Position numbers and translations under genes: made by a program. This document shows, one piece after another, positions 44,684 through 53,405 of a stretch of DNA of 64,000 bases. The DNA is from Catellicoccus marimammalium. Lineage in GTDB: Bacteria > Bacillota > Bacilli > Lactobacillales > Catellicoccaceae. Positions within the stretch are counted from its first letter, which is position 1. The number at the start of each line of letters is the position of its first letter. Below the pieces are notes generated by a model. The model searched no databases. It had not been told where the DNA came from and was given only the letters and a program-made list of their open reading frames with translations. The DNA lies in assembly GCF_965139335.1 (NCBI RefSeq), contig NZ_CBCSEL010000001.1; one strand, 5' to 3'.

Positions 44684-45787
44684 ATGAAAGCACAGTTAAA
44701 AAAATGGTATATGTCTTTATGTAGACATTGGATCAAAAATGAAACGTTAGAAGAAGGTACTGTTTTTCTTTGTTCTTTTCCTAAAAATAATAATGGTTGG
44801 CTAGAAGAATGGATAGCATTACATCCTAATATGCCCATCGTAATTGCTTGCAATAAAAAAGTAAAAGAAGAGTATCAAAAGTTCAAAGAAGAAAAAAATG
44901 TTCGTCTTCTTTCTTTAGAACCTTCTTTTGTTTTTTTTAGAGAGGTTTTGCCTTTTATTGCTAAACAAAAATATATCTTTGCGGATAATTATTTTGCTTT
45001 TCTAGCTGCTTTTCCTTTCCAAAAAGAGCAAAAGATTATTCAATTGTGGCATGCGGACGGGGCAATTAAACAATTTGGACGTGAAAATCCTCAAAATGAA
45101 AAACGCAGTTTAGTAGATCAACAACGCTTTGAGGAAGTATATGCTCATTTTACGCATTATATTGTTGGTTCTAAACGAATGGGTGAAGTTTTTATGCACT
45201 CTTATGGTGCGAAAGAGGAACAAATTTTACCTTTTGGTTTTGTTCGGACGGATGCATATTTTAAAAAAGAAAATCGACAAAAATGGGAAGAAGAAGTGGA
45301 AAATATTTATCCAGGATGGCAAGGGAAAACGGTGATTTTATATGCACCTACTTATCGGGAATATGAAGAACAAGATCAATTCCCAAGAGAGAAAATTCGA
45401 ACCCTTGAAGACGTAATTTTAATTGAGCGGTATCATCCACATAGTCGCTTTTCTTCTACAGAAATCGCAATTAGTAATGAAGCACTATGGTTAAGAACAG
45501 ATATTTTAATTACGGATTATTCGTCCATTCCTTTTGAATATAGTTTATTGCATAAAAAAGGAACAATGATCTTTTATCAATATGACCAAGAAGAATATCA
45601 GAAAGCTTCAGGCATTCAACCATTGATGACAGATTGGCCAGGAGTGATTGTAAAAACAAAAGGTGAGTTATGTTCCGCAATTCAACAGAGGGTTGAGATT
45701 TCTTATGAGAGATTTAATGAACAATGGAACGAATATAATCAAGGAACTACCGTACAACAAATTACAGAATGGATGAAAGAACAATGA
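44684..45787 (+). CDS. tagB: CDP-glycerol:undecaprenyl-linked disaccharide glycerophosphotransferase, TagB type
   Basis: 367 residues of the CDP-glycerol glycerophosphotransferase family, length of TagB (about 380). Family motifs: IIQLWHADGAIKQFGREN (acceptor/catalytic His near 126), LPFGFVRTDAYF, VILYAPTYREYEEQDQF, LIERYHPHSRF (second catalytic His), LITDYSSIPFEYSLL (CDP-binding Ser pair) and MIFYQYDQEEYQK. The LWHADGA variant, as opposed to TWHGTPLK, favours the primase TagB, which adds the first glycerol phosphate to the ManNAc-GlcNAc linkage unit. Its stop overlaps the tagA start as ATGA. Confidence 0.88.
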   Translation: MKAQLKKWYMSLCRHWIKNETLEEGTVFLCSFPKNNNGWLEEWIALHPNMPIVIACNKKVKEEYQKFKEEKNVRLLSLEPSFVFFREVLPFIAKQKYIFADNYFAFLAAFPFQKEQKIIQLWHADGAIKQFGRENPQNEKRSLVDQQRFEEVYAHFTHYIVGSKRMGEVFMHSYGAKEEQILPFGFVRTDAYFKKENRQKWEEEVENIYPGWQGKTVILYAPTYREYEEQDQFPREKIRTLEDVILIERYHPHSRFSSTEIAISNEALWLRTDILITDYSSIPFEYSLLHKKGTMIFYQYDQEEYQKASGIQPLMTDWPGVIVKTKGELCSAIQQRVEISYERFNEQWNEYNQGTTVQQITEWMKEQ

Positions 45788-46527
45788 AACAAATCGAATC
45801 CTTTTTAGGTGTCCCTGTTGATGTTATTACAGAAGCAGAAGTGATTCAAAAAGCAAAACTTGCATTACAAAAAAAAGAGCAGTTAAGAATTACAAGTGTC
45901 AATCCACAAATTAGTTTAGAATGCCAAAATCACCCAAAAGCCAAAAAATATATTGAAGAAGCACAAATTCGTATTCCAGATGGAATTGGAATTGTAAAAG
46001 CGTCACGTATTTTAGGAGGGAAAATTATCGAACGAGTGACAGGATATGATGTCATGGTAAAATTGCTTTCTTTGGCAAATGAAGAGAAAAAGAAAATTTT
46101 CCTCTATGGAGCAAAGCCAGACGTAGTACTTGCGGCTAAAAAAGAAATTGAGCGAGAATATCCTTTTCTTTCTGTTGTCGGAGCAGTGGATGGTTACGGC
46201 AGTCTTTCTGAAGAAGAACTAGTGCAAAAAATTCAAGAAACGCAGCCAGATTTTCTTTTTGTTGCATTAGGATTTCCTAAACAAGAAGAGTGGATTGAAA
46301 GAAACTGTGCTCAATTGGGTTCAATGATTATTGAAGATGTAGGTGGTAGTTTTGATGTGATTAGTGGCTTTGTTTCTCGTGCTCCAGAATGGATTCAAAA
46401 AATTCATTGTGAGTGGTTATATCGATCATTAACACAAAAAGGAAAATGGATGAGAATTGTTCAAGTCCCTATTTTTCTTGGAAAAATTTATCGTCAAAAA
46501 TTAAAAAGAAAGGACGAAGTAAATTGA
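45784..46527 (+). CDS. tagA: N-acetylglucosaminyldiphosphoundecaprenol N-acetyl-beta-D-mannosaminyltransferase
   Basis: 247 residues from ATG 45784, overlapping the tagB stop. WecG/TagA/CpsF family: SVNPQISLECQNHPKAKKYIEEAQIRIPDGIGIVKASRILG with the catalytic Asp in PDGIG, VTGYDVMVKLL, IFLYGAKPDVV, and FVALGFPKQEEWIERN, then DVGGSFDVISGFVSRAPEW. The enzyme adds ManNAc to GlcNAc-PP-undecaprenol, the second step of linkage-unit synthesis. The first step (TagO) is not encoded in this window. The UDP-ManNAc donor is supplied by mnaA three genes downstream. Confidence 0.95.
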   Translation: MKQIESFLGVPVDVITEAEVIQKAKLALQKKEQLRITSVNPQISLECQNHPKAKKYIEEAQIRIPDGIGIVKASRILGGKIIERVTGYDVMVKLLSLANEEKKKIFLYGAKPDVVLAAKKEIEREYPFLSVVGAVDGYGSLSEEELVQKIQETQPDFLFVALGFPKQEEWIERNCAQLGSMIIEDVGGSFDVISGFVSRAPEWIQKIHCEWLYRSLTQKGKWMRIVQVPIFLGKIYRQKLKRKDEVN

Positions 46528-47330
46528 AAGATGTAATTAGTGTCTTAAAAGAGAATATTACCCATTTGGGAATGATTGCTCGTATTGCTCGTTATGAGGA
46601 TAAAGCAAATTATCAGAGTCATTATTTAGGCTTATTATGGCAATATTTAAATCCTGCAATTCAAGTTGGAATTTATTTCATTATTTTTGGCTTAGGATTA
46701 CAACGTCATGGAATAGGAGGAGTTCCATATATTTTATGGATGTTAATCGGAATTGTACCTTGGTTTTTTATGTCTCAGTGTTTTACGGGAATGTCACGTA
46801 GTATCTTTTCTAAGATAGGAACAATATCTAAAATGAAATTTCCGGTTAGTATTTTGCCTACAATTAATATGGTGAGTAATTTAACCTCTTATTTTGCGAT
46901 GATGGTTATTGTATTGATTATGTTATTTTGTTATCATACTCCAATTTCGCTATATTGGTTACAATATTTTTATTATGTACTATGCATGTTTGCACTTATT
47001 TTTTCATTAGGAATTTTAAATTCTACAATCTCTGTAATTATAAGAGATTATCATGTTGCATTACAGTCTGTAAATCGAATTTTATTTTATATAAGTGGAG
47101 TTATTCTAAATATTAATGATAAAAATTATCCACCATTGTTAAGAAAAATTTTCTCTTTAAATCCCTTTAATTATGTAATTAAAGGGTTTAGAGAAACTTT
47201 TGTTTATAAAAAATGGTTCTTTGATGATCCTATTATGATGATTTATTTTTGGAGTTTTGTTTTGTTAGTTTTAATTATCGGCTGTCACTTACATATGAAA
47301 TTCCGTAATCGATTTATTGATTTTATTTAA
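46524..47330 (+). CDS. tagG: Teichoic acid export ABC transporter, permease subunit TagG
   Basis: 268 residues from a TTG overlapping the tagA stop as TTGA, with AAAGGA upstream; this matches the usual ~275. Six helices of the ABC-2 polysaccharide exporter type. Signature regions: RYEDKANYQSHYLGLLWQYLNPAIQVGIYFI at the N-terminus, GIVPWFFMSQCFTG, RDYHVALQSVNRILFYISGVIL and the C-terminal FSLNPFNYVIKGFRETFVYKKWFF. Forms the TagGH flippase. The unit ends here at a terminator before the next transferase gene. Confidence 0.94.
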   Translation: MKDVISVLKENITHLGMIARIARYEDKANYQSHYLGLLWQYLNPAIQVGIYFIIFGLGLQRHGIGGVPYILWMLIGIVPWFFMSQCFTGMSRSIFSKIGTISKMKFPVSILPTINMVSNLTSYFAMMVIVLIMLFCYHTPISLYWLQYFYYVLCMFALIFSLGILNSTISVIIRDYHVALQSVNRILFYISGVILNINDKNYPPLLRKIFSLNPFNYVIKGFRETFVYKKWFFDDPIMMIYFWSFVLLVLIIGCHLHMKFRNRFIDFI

Positions 47331-47334
47331 AAAA

Positions 47335-47367
47335 TAGTGGTTCTCCTTTTGGGGAGCCACTTTTTTG
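47335..47367 (+). terminator. Terminator within the teichoic acid cluster, after tagG
   Basis: AGTGGTTCTCC (47335-47345) / GGGAGCCACT (47352-47361) and T6. A TATAAT at 47369-47374 directly follows and may start the next unit. Confidence 0.85.
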
Positions 47368-47396
47368 TTATAATAAAAAAGATAAGGAGCGAAATT

Positions 47397-48572
47397 ATGA
47401 AAAAAATGATTCAACAATGTAGCCAATGGATTTTAGCATTTTACCGTAAAAAAGGGCCACAAAATTTTATCTATTTTGAAAGCTTTCATGGGAAGCATTA
47501 TAGTGATAATCCGCGTGCTATCTATGAAGAATTAAACAAGGAATATCCAGATCTTCCTTGTATTTGGGGAGTAAAAAAAGGATTTGAGCAACCTTTTATA
47601 GAGGCAGGTGTACCTTTTGTTTATCGCTTTTCTAAAGAATGGTTCCAAGCTTTAGCACAAGCAAAAGTTTGGGTGATTAATAATCGAACAAAATATTGGT
47701 TGAAAAAATCACCTTTTACTCTATACATCCAAACTTGGCATGGGACTCCTCTAAAAAAGATTGGCTTAGATATTCCAGAAGTAACGATGCCAAATATTAC
47801 TACAGATGACTATCGGACTTCAATTTTACAGGATACAAAAGATTGGGATATCGTTTTGTCTCCTAGTACGTATACTACGGAGAAATTATCTTCTGCCTTT
47901 TCTTTAAAACAAGAACAAATATTACCAAGTGGATATCCAAGAAATGACTTTTTAGTGGCATTAAAAGAAAAAAAAGATTGGGCTTTACAAAAAGTAGAAG
48001 CAATAAAAAAAGCTTTGCATCTTTCATTAGATAAAAAAATTGTGTTGTATGCTCCAACTTGGCGAGATCATTGTAGTGATGAAAAAGGAAATTACCAATT
48101 TAAAGTACCTTTTTCTCTAGAAGAATGGGAAAAAGAATTTGGAGAAAAATACATTCTTTTGATTCGGCTACATTATCTAGTTACGCCAACAGAAGATTTT
48201 CATGCTTTTTCTAGTGTTCGAGATGTTTCTTCCTATGAAGAGATGAGTGAGCTATTGGCGATTAGTGATCTTTTAATTACAGATTATTCGAGTTGTCTTT
48301 TTGATTACGCGTTATTAGAAAGACCACAGATTTACTATATGTACGACCAAGAGGAATATGAACATTCAACTCGCGGAATGTATTTCTCACCTAAAAAAGA
48401 GTTACCAGGAGTGATTGTTCACGATGAAAAGAGTCTCTGGGAGCAATTGAAAAAAGAGGGTTCTATGGATTTGACAAGATATCAAAATTTCTTAGCTTGT
48501 TATGCCAACTATGAAAAAGGGACTGCTGCAAAACAAGTAATCAATGTTATAATCAATCATATAGAAAAATAA
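47397..48572 (+). CDS. CDP-glycerol:poly(glycerophosphate) transferase, TagF/TarF type
   Basis: 391 residues from ATG 47397 (AAGGAG upstream). A full TagF is about 750 residues with an N-terminal helical domain; this is the length of staphylococcal TarF. Motifs: FYRKKGPQNFIYFESFHGKHYSDNPRAIYEEL, YIQTWHGTPLKKIGLDI (catalytic His), LPSGYPRNDFL, IVLYAPTWRD, IRLHYLV (second catalytic His), LITDYSSCLFDYALL. As the only polymerase-like gene in the cluster, it is probably the chain-extending enzyme of a poly(glycerol phosphate) teichoic acid, or adds a short priming stretch if another polymerase exists elsewhere. Confidence 0.9.
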   Translation: MKKMIQQCSQWILAFYRKKGPQNFIYFESFHGKHYSDNPRAIYEELNKEYPDLPCIWGVKKGFEQPFIEAGVPFVYRFSKEWFQALAQAKVWVINNRTKYWLKKSPFTLYIQTWHGTPLKKIGLDIPEVTMPNITTDDYRTSILQDTKDWDIVLSPSTYTTEKLSSAFSLKQEQILPSGYPRNDFLVALKEKKDWALQKVEAIKKALHLSLDKKIVLYAPTWRDHCSDEKGNYQFKVPFSLEEWEKEFGEKYILLIRLHYLVTPTEDFHAFSSVRDVSSYEEMSELLAISDLLITDYSSCLFDYALLERPQIYYMYDQEEYEHSTRGMYFSPKKELPGVIVHDEKSLWEQLKKEGSMDLTRYQNFLACYANYEKGTAAKQVINVIINHIEK

Positions 48573-48588
48573 AAGAGGTATAAGTAGT

Positions 48589-49695
48589 ATGAAGAAAGTA
48601 ATGTTAGTTTTTGGGACACGACCAGAAGCAATTAAGATGTGTCCTTTAGTAAAAACTTTGAAGGAACATTCTGATGAATTTGAAGTGAAAGTATGTGTGA
48701 CTGGACAACATAAAGAAATGTTACAACAAGTACTTACCGTTTTTGATATTCAACCAGATTATGATTTACATTTGATGAAAGAAAATCAAACTTTATTTGA
48801 TGTGACAACAGGAATTCTCAATCAAATTAAACCAGTACTAGAACAAGAACATCCAGATATTGTTTTAGTTCATGGGGATACAACCACAACTTTTGCGACA
48901 GGTCTTGCTTGTTTTTATCTACAAATTCCTGTTGGGCATGTAGAAGCTGGACTACGAACTTATGATTTATCTTCTCCATTCCCAGAAGAATTTAATCGAG
49001 AAGCAGTAGGCTTGATTGCCAATTTACATTTTGCACCTACAGAAATGGCAAAAGAAAATTTAATCCGAGAAGGAAAAGATCCAGCAACTATTTTTGTAAC
49101 AGGAAATACAGCTATTGATGCGCTAAACACTACCGTTCAAGAATCTTACCAACATGAATTGTTAGATTGGGTAGGAGATCATAAATTGATTATGATTACT
49201 GCTCACCGTCGAGAGAATTTAGGAGAACCTATGCGTCATATGTTCCAAGCCATCAAAAAAATTATTGATGAATTCCCAGATTGTCGAGCAATTTACCCGA
49301 TTCATTTAAATCCAAAAGTAAGAAAAGTAGCGAAAGAAGTATTTGGTGATGATGAAAGAATTCGTTTGGTAGAACCAATGGAGGTAGTGGATTTTCACAA
49401 TTTATTAGCTCGTAGTTATTTAATACTAACGGATAGTGGCGGAATTCAAGAAGAAGCTCCATCGCTAGGAGTTCCTGTATTAGTAATGCGAGATACAACC
49501 GAGCGTCCAGAAGGAATTAAAGCAGGAACTTTACGCTTGGTGGGAACAAATGAAGAGACTATCTATGAGAACTTTAAGAACTTGTTAACAGATAAAAAAA
49601 CTTATGATACAATGAGCAAAGCAGCTAATCCTTATGGAGATGGTACTGCATGTCAGCAAATTGCTCAAATTTTATCTGAATTTTTCAAAAAGTAA
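48589..49695 (+). CDS. mnaA: UDP-N-acetylglucosamine 2-epimerase (non-hydrolysing)
   Basis: 368 residues, GT-B fold, full length. Converts UDP-GlcNAc to UDP-ManNAc for the linkage unit. Diagnostic: VMLVFGTRPEAIKMCPLV, VHGDTTTTFATGLACFY, HVEAGLRTYDLSSPFPEEFNRE (catalytic acids), TAHRRENLG (catalytic His), and the C-terminal TDSGGIQEEAPSLGVPVLVMRDTTERPEG that binds UDP. It starts 17 bases after the TagF-type gene and is followed by tagD. Confidence 0.97.
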   Translation: MKKVMLVFGTRPEAIKMCPLVKTLKEHSDEFEVKVCVTGQHKEMLQQVLTVFDIQPDYDLHLMKENQTLFDVTTGILNQIKPVLEQEHPDIVLVHGDTTTTFATGLACFYLQIPVGHVEAGLRTYDLSSPFPEEFNREAVGLIANLHFAPTEMAKENLIREGKDPATIFVTGNTAIDALNTTVQESYQHELLDWVGDHKLIMITAHRRENLGEPMRHMFQAIKKIIDEFPDCRAIYPIHLNPKVRKVAKEVFGDDERIRLVEPMEVVDFHNLLARSYLILTDSGGIQEEAPSLGVPVLVMRDTTERPEGIKAGTLRLVGTNEETIYENFKNLLTDKKTYDTMSKAANPYGDGTACQQIAQILSEFFKK

Positions 49696-49738
49696 ATAAC
49701 AAACTGAAAATTGAATCATAAATATAGAGGAGAAAATT

Positions 49739-50131
49739 ATGAAAAAAGTATTAACTTACGGAACATATGATTTATTGCATTGGGGCCATGTTCGTTTATT
49801 AGAACGTGCCAAAGAATTAGGAGATCATTTAACTGTTGCTTTATCTACAGATGAATTTAACCAACGTAAACATAAAGAAGCGTATCATTCTTATGAAAAA
49901 CGTAAGTATATTTTAGAATCTATCCGTTACGTAGATGCAGTAATCCCAGAAACCGATTGGGATCAAAAAATTAAAGATGTACAAGAAAATGACATTGACG
50001 TTTTTGTTATGGGAGATGACTGGAAAGGTCAGTTTGATTTCTTGAAAGATTACTGTGAAGTGGTATACTTACCTCGTACAGAAGGAATTTCTACAACACA
50101 AATCAAAAATGATTTAAATTTAAAAAAATAA
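49739..50131 (+). CDS. tagD: Glycerol-3-phosphate cytidylyltransferase
   Basis: 130 residues, the exact length of Bacillus TagD. It makes CDP-glycerol, the donor for both transferases above. Cytidylyltransferase signatures: [21 protein letters not shown] (GTFD-x-x-H-x-GH nucleotide site), and [11 protein letters not shown] (R-T-x-x-I-S-T-T). AGGAG precedes the ATG. A 16-base-pair hairpin follows the gene. Confidence 0.97.
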   Translation: MKKVLTYGTYDLLHWGHVRLLERAKELGDHLTVALSTDEFNQRKHKEAYHSYEKRKYILESIRYVDAVIPETDWDQKIKDVQENDIDVFVMGDDWKGQFDFLKDYCEVVYLPRTEGISTTQIKNDLNLKK

Positions 50132-50141
50132 AAAAGATATG

Positions 50142-50176
50142 AGGTAAAGGGTTTCACGTAGTGAAATCCTTTACCT
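50142..50176 (+). terminator. Large hairpin after tagD
   Basis: AGGTAAAGGGTTTCAC (50142-50157) / GTGAAATCCTTTACCT (50161-50176), 16 pairs including one G-T, three-base loop. The T tract is poor (TTGTCTCTT), so termination may be partial. Confidence 0.7.
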
Positions 50177-50200
50177 TGTCTCTTGGAATGGAGAATGGAT

Positions 50201-50659
50201 ATGAAAAATATGATTAAAGAATTTAAAGAGTTCTTAATGCAAGGTAACGTCATTGATATGGCGATTGGGGTTGTTGTTGGGGGTGCATTCACTTCTATTG
50301 TTAATAATATTGTTAGCGGATTTATTACACCATTAGTAGGATTAGCAATTAAATTTTTAACAGGAAGTAAAAATGCAGAATTTAGTGGATTAAATTTACA
50401 TATTTTAGGCGTACAATTAAACTTTGGTAACATTCTTTCTGCGGTGATTACATTCTTAATTACAGCATTAGTGGTTTTCCTTTTATTGAAGACGATTACA
50501 AAAGCGAAGAATTTATTACCAATTGAAACTGAAGATACAGAAGAAGAAAAAGAGTTGACTCTTACTGAATCAACATTAAAAGACATTCAAGAAACATTAC
50601 AAAAACAAAACGAAATGATTGAAATGTTGATGAAAGAAAAAGAACACTTAAATAGATAA
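50201..50659 (+). CDS. mscL: Large-conductance mechanosensitive channel MscL
   Basis: 152 residues from ATG 50201 (GGAG nine bases upstream). The N-terminal amphipathic helix IKEFKEFLMQGNVIDMAIGVVVGGAFTSIVNNIVSGFITPLVG includes the pore-lining TM1; TM2 is LNFGNILSAVITFLITALVVFLLLK; then comes the cytosolic helix (TLTESTLKDIQETLQKQNEMIEMLM). A homopentameric emergency valve for hypo-osmotic shock. The C-terminal bundle is somewhat longer than in E. coli (136 residues). Confidence 0.97.
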   Translation: MKNMIKEFKEFLMQGNVIDMAIGVVVGGAFTSIVNNIVSGFITPLVGLAIKFLTGSKNAEFSGLNLHILGVQLNFGNILSAVITFLITALVVFLLLKTITKAKNLLPIETEDTEEEKELTLTESTLKDIQETLQKQNEMIEMLMKEKEHLNR

Positions 50660-50683
50660 CTAATTAAAAAGAGATTCGGAAAG

Positions 50684-50723
50684 ATAAGTTATGTGTGATA
50701 TAATAAAGTCACATGTAACTTAT
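50684..50723 (+). repeat. Inverted repeat centred on the galU -10 region
   Basis: ATAAGTTATGTGTGA (50684-50698) and TCACATGTAACTTAT (50709-50723) are complementary with two mismatches and flank TATAAT (50699-50704). The dyad covers the promoter, as an operator would. Confidence 0.55.
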
Positions 50724-50758
50724 TTTATTTTAATAAATTAAAAATAAAGGATGATTTT

Positions 50759-51640
50759 ATGAAAAAAGTAAGAAAAGCTGTGATTCCTGCTGCAGGACTT
50801 GGGACACGTTTTTTACCAGCAACAAAGGCAATGCCAAAAGAAATGTTGCCAATTGTGGATACCCCAACCATCCAACTAATTGTAGAAGAAGCGTTAGAAT
50901 CAGGAATCGAAGAAATTTTAATTATTACAGGAAAACATAAACGTGCAATTGAGGATCATTTCGATTCCAATTTAGAATTAGAAGAAAACCTAAAAGCAAA
51001 AGGAAAAATGGAATTACTAGAGGTTGTTGATAAAACAACAAAAATTAATCTACATTACATTCGTCAAAAATCTCCAGAAGGATTAGGTCATGCGGTATTA
51101 CAAGCTAAGACATTTGTCGGAGATGAACCGTTTGTTGTTTTATTAGGAGATGACTTGATGGTAGATGAAGTACCATTAACAAAACAATTGATGGACGATT
51201 ATGAAAAAACAGGTTCTTCAGTTGTAGCTGTGATGGAAGTACCTCATGAAGAAACTAATAAATATGGAGTTATTGATCCAAGTAAACAAATTACAGAAGA
51301 TATGTATGAGGTACAAGGATTTGTTGAAAAACCAAATCCAGAAGAAGCCCCAAGTAATTTAGCTATTATTGGACGTTATTTATTAACTCCAGAAATTTTT
51401 GATTTATTAGCAACACAATCAAGAGGAGCAGGTAATGAAATCCAATTAACGGATGCCATTAATCGTTTAAATCAAGTTCAAAAAGTATATGCCCATAAAT
51501 TTAATGGTATTCGTTTTGATACTGGAGATAAATTTGGTTATATGATGACAAATATTGCCTTTGGCTTACAACATCCACAAATTAAAGACCAATTACGAGA
51601 ATACATTTTAACTTTAGCGGAACAATTAAAGAAAAAATAG
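50759..51640 (+). CDS. galU: UTP-glucose-1-phosphate uridylyltransferase
   Basis: 293 residues, full length. Makes UDP-glucose for glycolipid anchors and teichoic acid glucosylation. [39 protein letters not shown] is the nucleotide-binding hallmark; [13 protein letters not shown] and [29 protein letters not shown], plus [16 protein letters not shown] follow. The gene is 10 bases upstream of pgcA, whose product supplies glucose-1-phosphate, so the pair forms a UDP-glucose module. Confidence 0.97.
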   Translation: MKKVRKAVIPAAGLGTRFLPATKAMPKEMLPIVDTPTIQLIVEEALESGIEEILIITGKHKRAIEDHFDSNLELEENLKAKGKMELLEVVDKTTKINLHYIRQKSPEGLGHAVLQAKTFVGDEPFVVLLGDDLMVDEVPLTKQLMDDYEKTGSSVVAVMEVPHEETNKYGVIDPSKQITEDMYEVQGFVEKPNPEEAPSNLAIIGRYLLTPEIFDLLATQSRGAGNEIQLTDAINRLNQVQKVYAHKFNGIRFDTGDKFGYMMTNIAFGLQHPQIKDQLREYILTLAEQLKKK

Positions 51641-51650
51641 GAGTAAAAAG

Positions 51651-53327
51651 ATGAAAGAGAAAATAATGACAGAATATAATCGTTGGCTAGAGGCTGATTA
51701 TATTGATGATGAAACGAAAGAAGAAATAAAGCGATTACAAGATTTTCCAGAACAATTGCAAGATTCATTTTATAAATCACTAGAATTTGGTACAGCAGGA
51801 GCAAGAGGAATTGTTGGAGTAGGACCTAATCGATTAAATTGTTATACTGTTCGAAGAATTACTCAAGGGTATGCTCAGTTTTTACAAAAAAATTATAAAA
51901 ATGAAGCAAATACTCATGGAGTTGTAATTGCTTATGATAATCGTCATTATTCTAAAGAATTTGCTTTGGAAGTTGCTCGTACTTTAGCTGCTAATAAGAT
52001 TAATGCTTATTTATTTTCACAAATTACAACTACTCCTGAATTGAGTTATGCTGTTCGTTATTTAAAAACAGTAGGAGGAGTGGTCATTACAGCGAGCCAT
52101 AATCCACCACAATATAATGGATATAAAGTTTATGATGAGACAGGATGTCAAATGGTTCCTGAATTAGCCGAGCAATTAGTAGCGGAGATTCAAACGATTC
52201 AAAGCTATGATATTTCAGTAGCTGATGAAGAGGATGAGCATATCCATTTATTAGATACTTCAATTGACGAAGATTTTTTAAACGATGAATTGGCCGTATT
52301 GCATCATTCTGATGTCTTTTCTGAATTATCAGATGATTTTAAAGTATTGTATACTCCGTTACACGGGACAGGAAGGAAGCCAGTATTAGAAGGATTATCT
52401 CGATTAGGTTTGAAGAAAGTCTATACTGTGGAAGAACAGTTAGTGCCTGATCCAGAGTTTTCTACAGTAGAACTTCCGAATCCAGAAGATGTTAAAGCAT
52501 TTACTTTAGCTTTAGAAGTAGCAAGAAAAGAAGATATTTCTTTATTATTAGCCACGGATCCAGATTGTGATCGTGTTGGTGTAATGGTACGGACAAATAA
52601 AGGAGAATATCAAGCATTAAATGGAAATCAAATTGGTGCTTTAGTGATTTATTATTTACTTTCTACGAATGAAGAATGGAAGAAACAACCAAAACCATAT
52701 ATTGCTTCAAGTATTGTAACTAGCGATTTAGGTGAAGTAATTGCAAAAGATTTTGGTGTGGAAAGTGTTCGTACGCTCACAGGATTTAAATATATTGGCG
52801 AACAAATGAACCAACGACTAAAAGATCAAACCTTCATTATGGGATATGAAGAATCTTATGGATTTTTAGTGAGCTTATTAGAACGAGATAAAGATGGAGT
52901 AAGTGCAAGTTTTGTGTTAACAGAAATGGCTGCTTATTATTGGCAACAAGGGAAAACATTAGTGGATGTTTTACATGAATTAGATGAGCGCTATGGTTAC
53001 TATCGTGAAGCTCTAATTTCTTTAACGTTACCTGGTCAAAAAGGTATGGCAGAAATCCAGGCTTTAATGCAAAAATTACGCTATCTGGACTTAGAGAATG
53101 AAAGTTTCATTCATCAACGTATTGATTATCTCAAAGATGAGACTGGATTACCAAAAGCAGATGTTTTACAATTTACTTTGAAAAATCAAGCGAAAATTTT
53201 TGTTCGTCCTTCTGGCACAGAGCCAAAAATTAAATTTTATATTGGAGTTTGTGGCTCTTCAGAAAAAGAAGCTCAAGAACAAATATATGTTTGTCAACAA
53301 TGGATTCAAAAGATACAAGAAGACTAG
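51651..53327 (+). CDS. pgcA: Alpha-phosphoglucomutase (phosphohexomutase family)
   Basis: 558 residues, length of Bacillus PgcA (~580). Interconverts glucose-6-P and glucose-1-P. Domains in order: KSLEFGTAGARGIVGVGPNRLN, catalytic phosphoserine loop VVITASHNPPQYNGYKVYDETG, metal loop LLATDPDCDRVGVMV, sugar-binding GYEESYGFLVSLLERDKDGV, and the C-terminal FVRPSGTEPKIKFYIGV phosphate-binding loop. All catalytic residues look intact. Adjacent to galU, consistent with one pathway. Confidence 0.96.
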   Translation: MKEKIMTEYNRWLEADYIDDETKEEIKRLQDFPEQLQDSFYKSLEFGTAGARGIVGVGPNRLNCYTVRRITQGYAQFLQKNYKNEANTHGVVIAYDNRHYSKEFALEVARTLAANKINAYLFSQITTTPELSYAVRYLKTVGGVVITASHNPPQYNGYKVYDETGCQMVPELAEQLVAEIQTIQSYDISVADEEDEHIHLLDTSIDEDFLNDELAVLHHSDVFSELSDDFKVLYTPLHGTGRKPVLEGLSRLGLKKVYTVEEQLVPDPEFSTVELPNPEDVKAFTLALEVARKEDISLLLATDPDCDRVGVMVRTNKGEYQALNGNQIGALVIYYLLSTNEEWKKQPKPYIASSIVTSDLGEVIAKDFGVESVRTLTGFKYIGEQMNQRLKDQTFIMGYEESYGFLVSLLERDKDGVSASFVLTEMAAYYWQQGKTLVDVLHELDERYGYYREALISLTLPGQKGMAEIQALMQKLRYLDLENESFIHQRIDYLKDETGLPKADVLQFTLKNQAKIFVRPSGTEPKIKFYIGVCGSSEKEAQEQIYVCQQWIQKIQED

Positions 53328-53333
53328 AGAAGG

Positions 53334-53364
53334 GCGATTTACAATTTGTAAATCGCTTCTTTTC
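53334..53364 (+). terminator. Terminator after pgcA
   Basis: GCGATTTACA (53334-53343) / TGTAAATCGC (53347-53356), three-base loop, followed by TTCTTTTCTT. Confidence 0.85.
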
Positions 53365-53405
53365 TTGTACTAGAATAAAAATACGAGTATGGAAAGGAAA
53401 CAATC

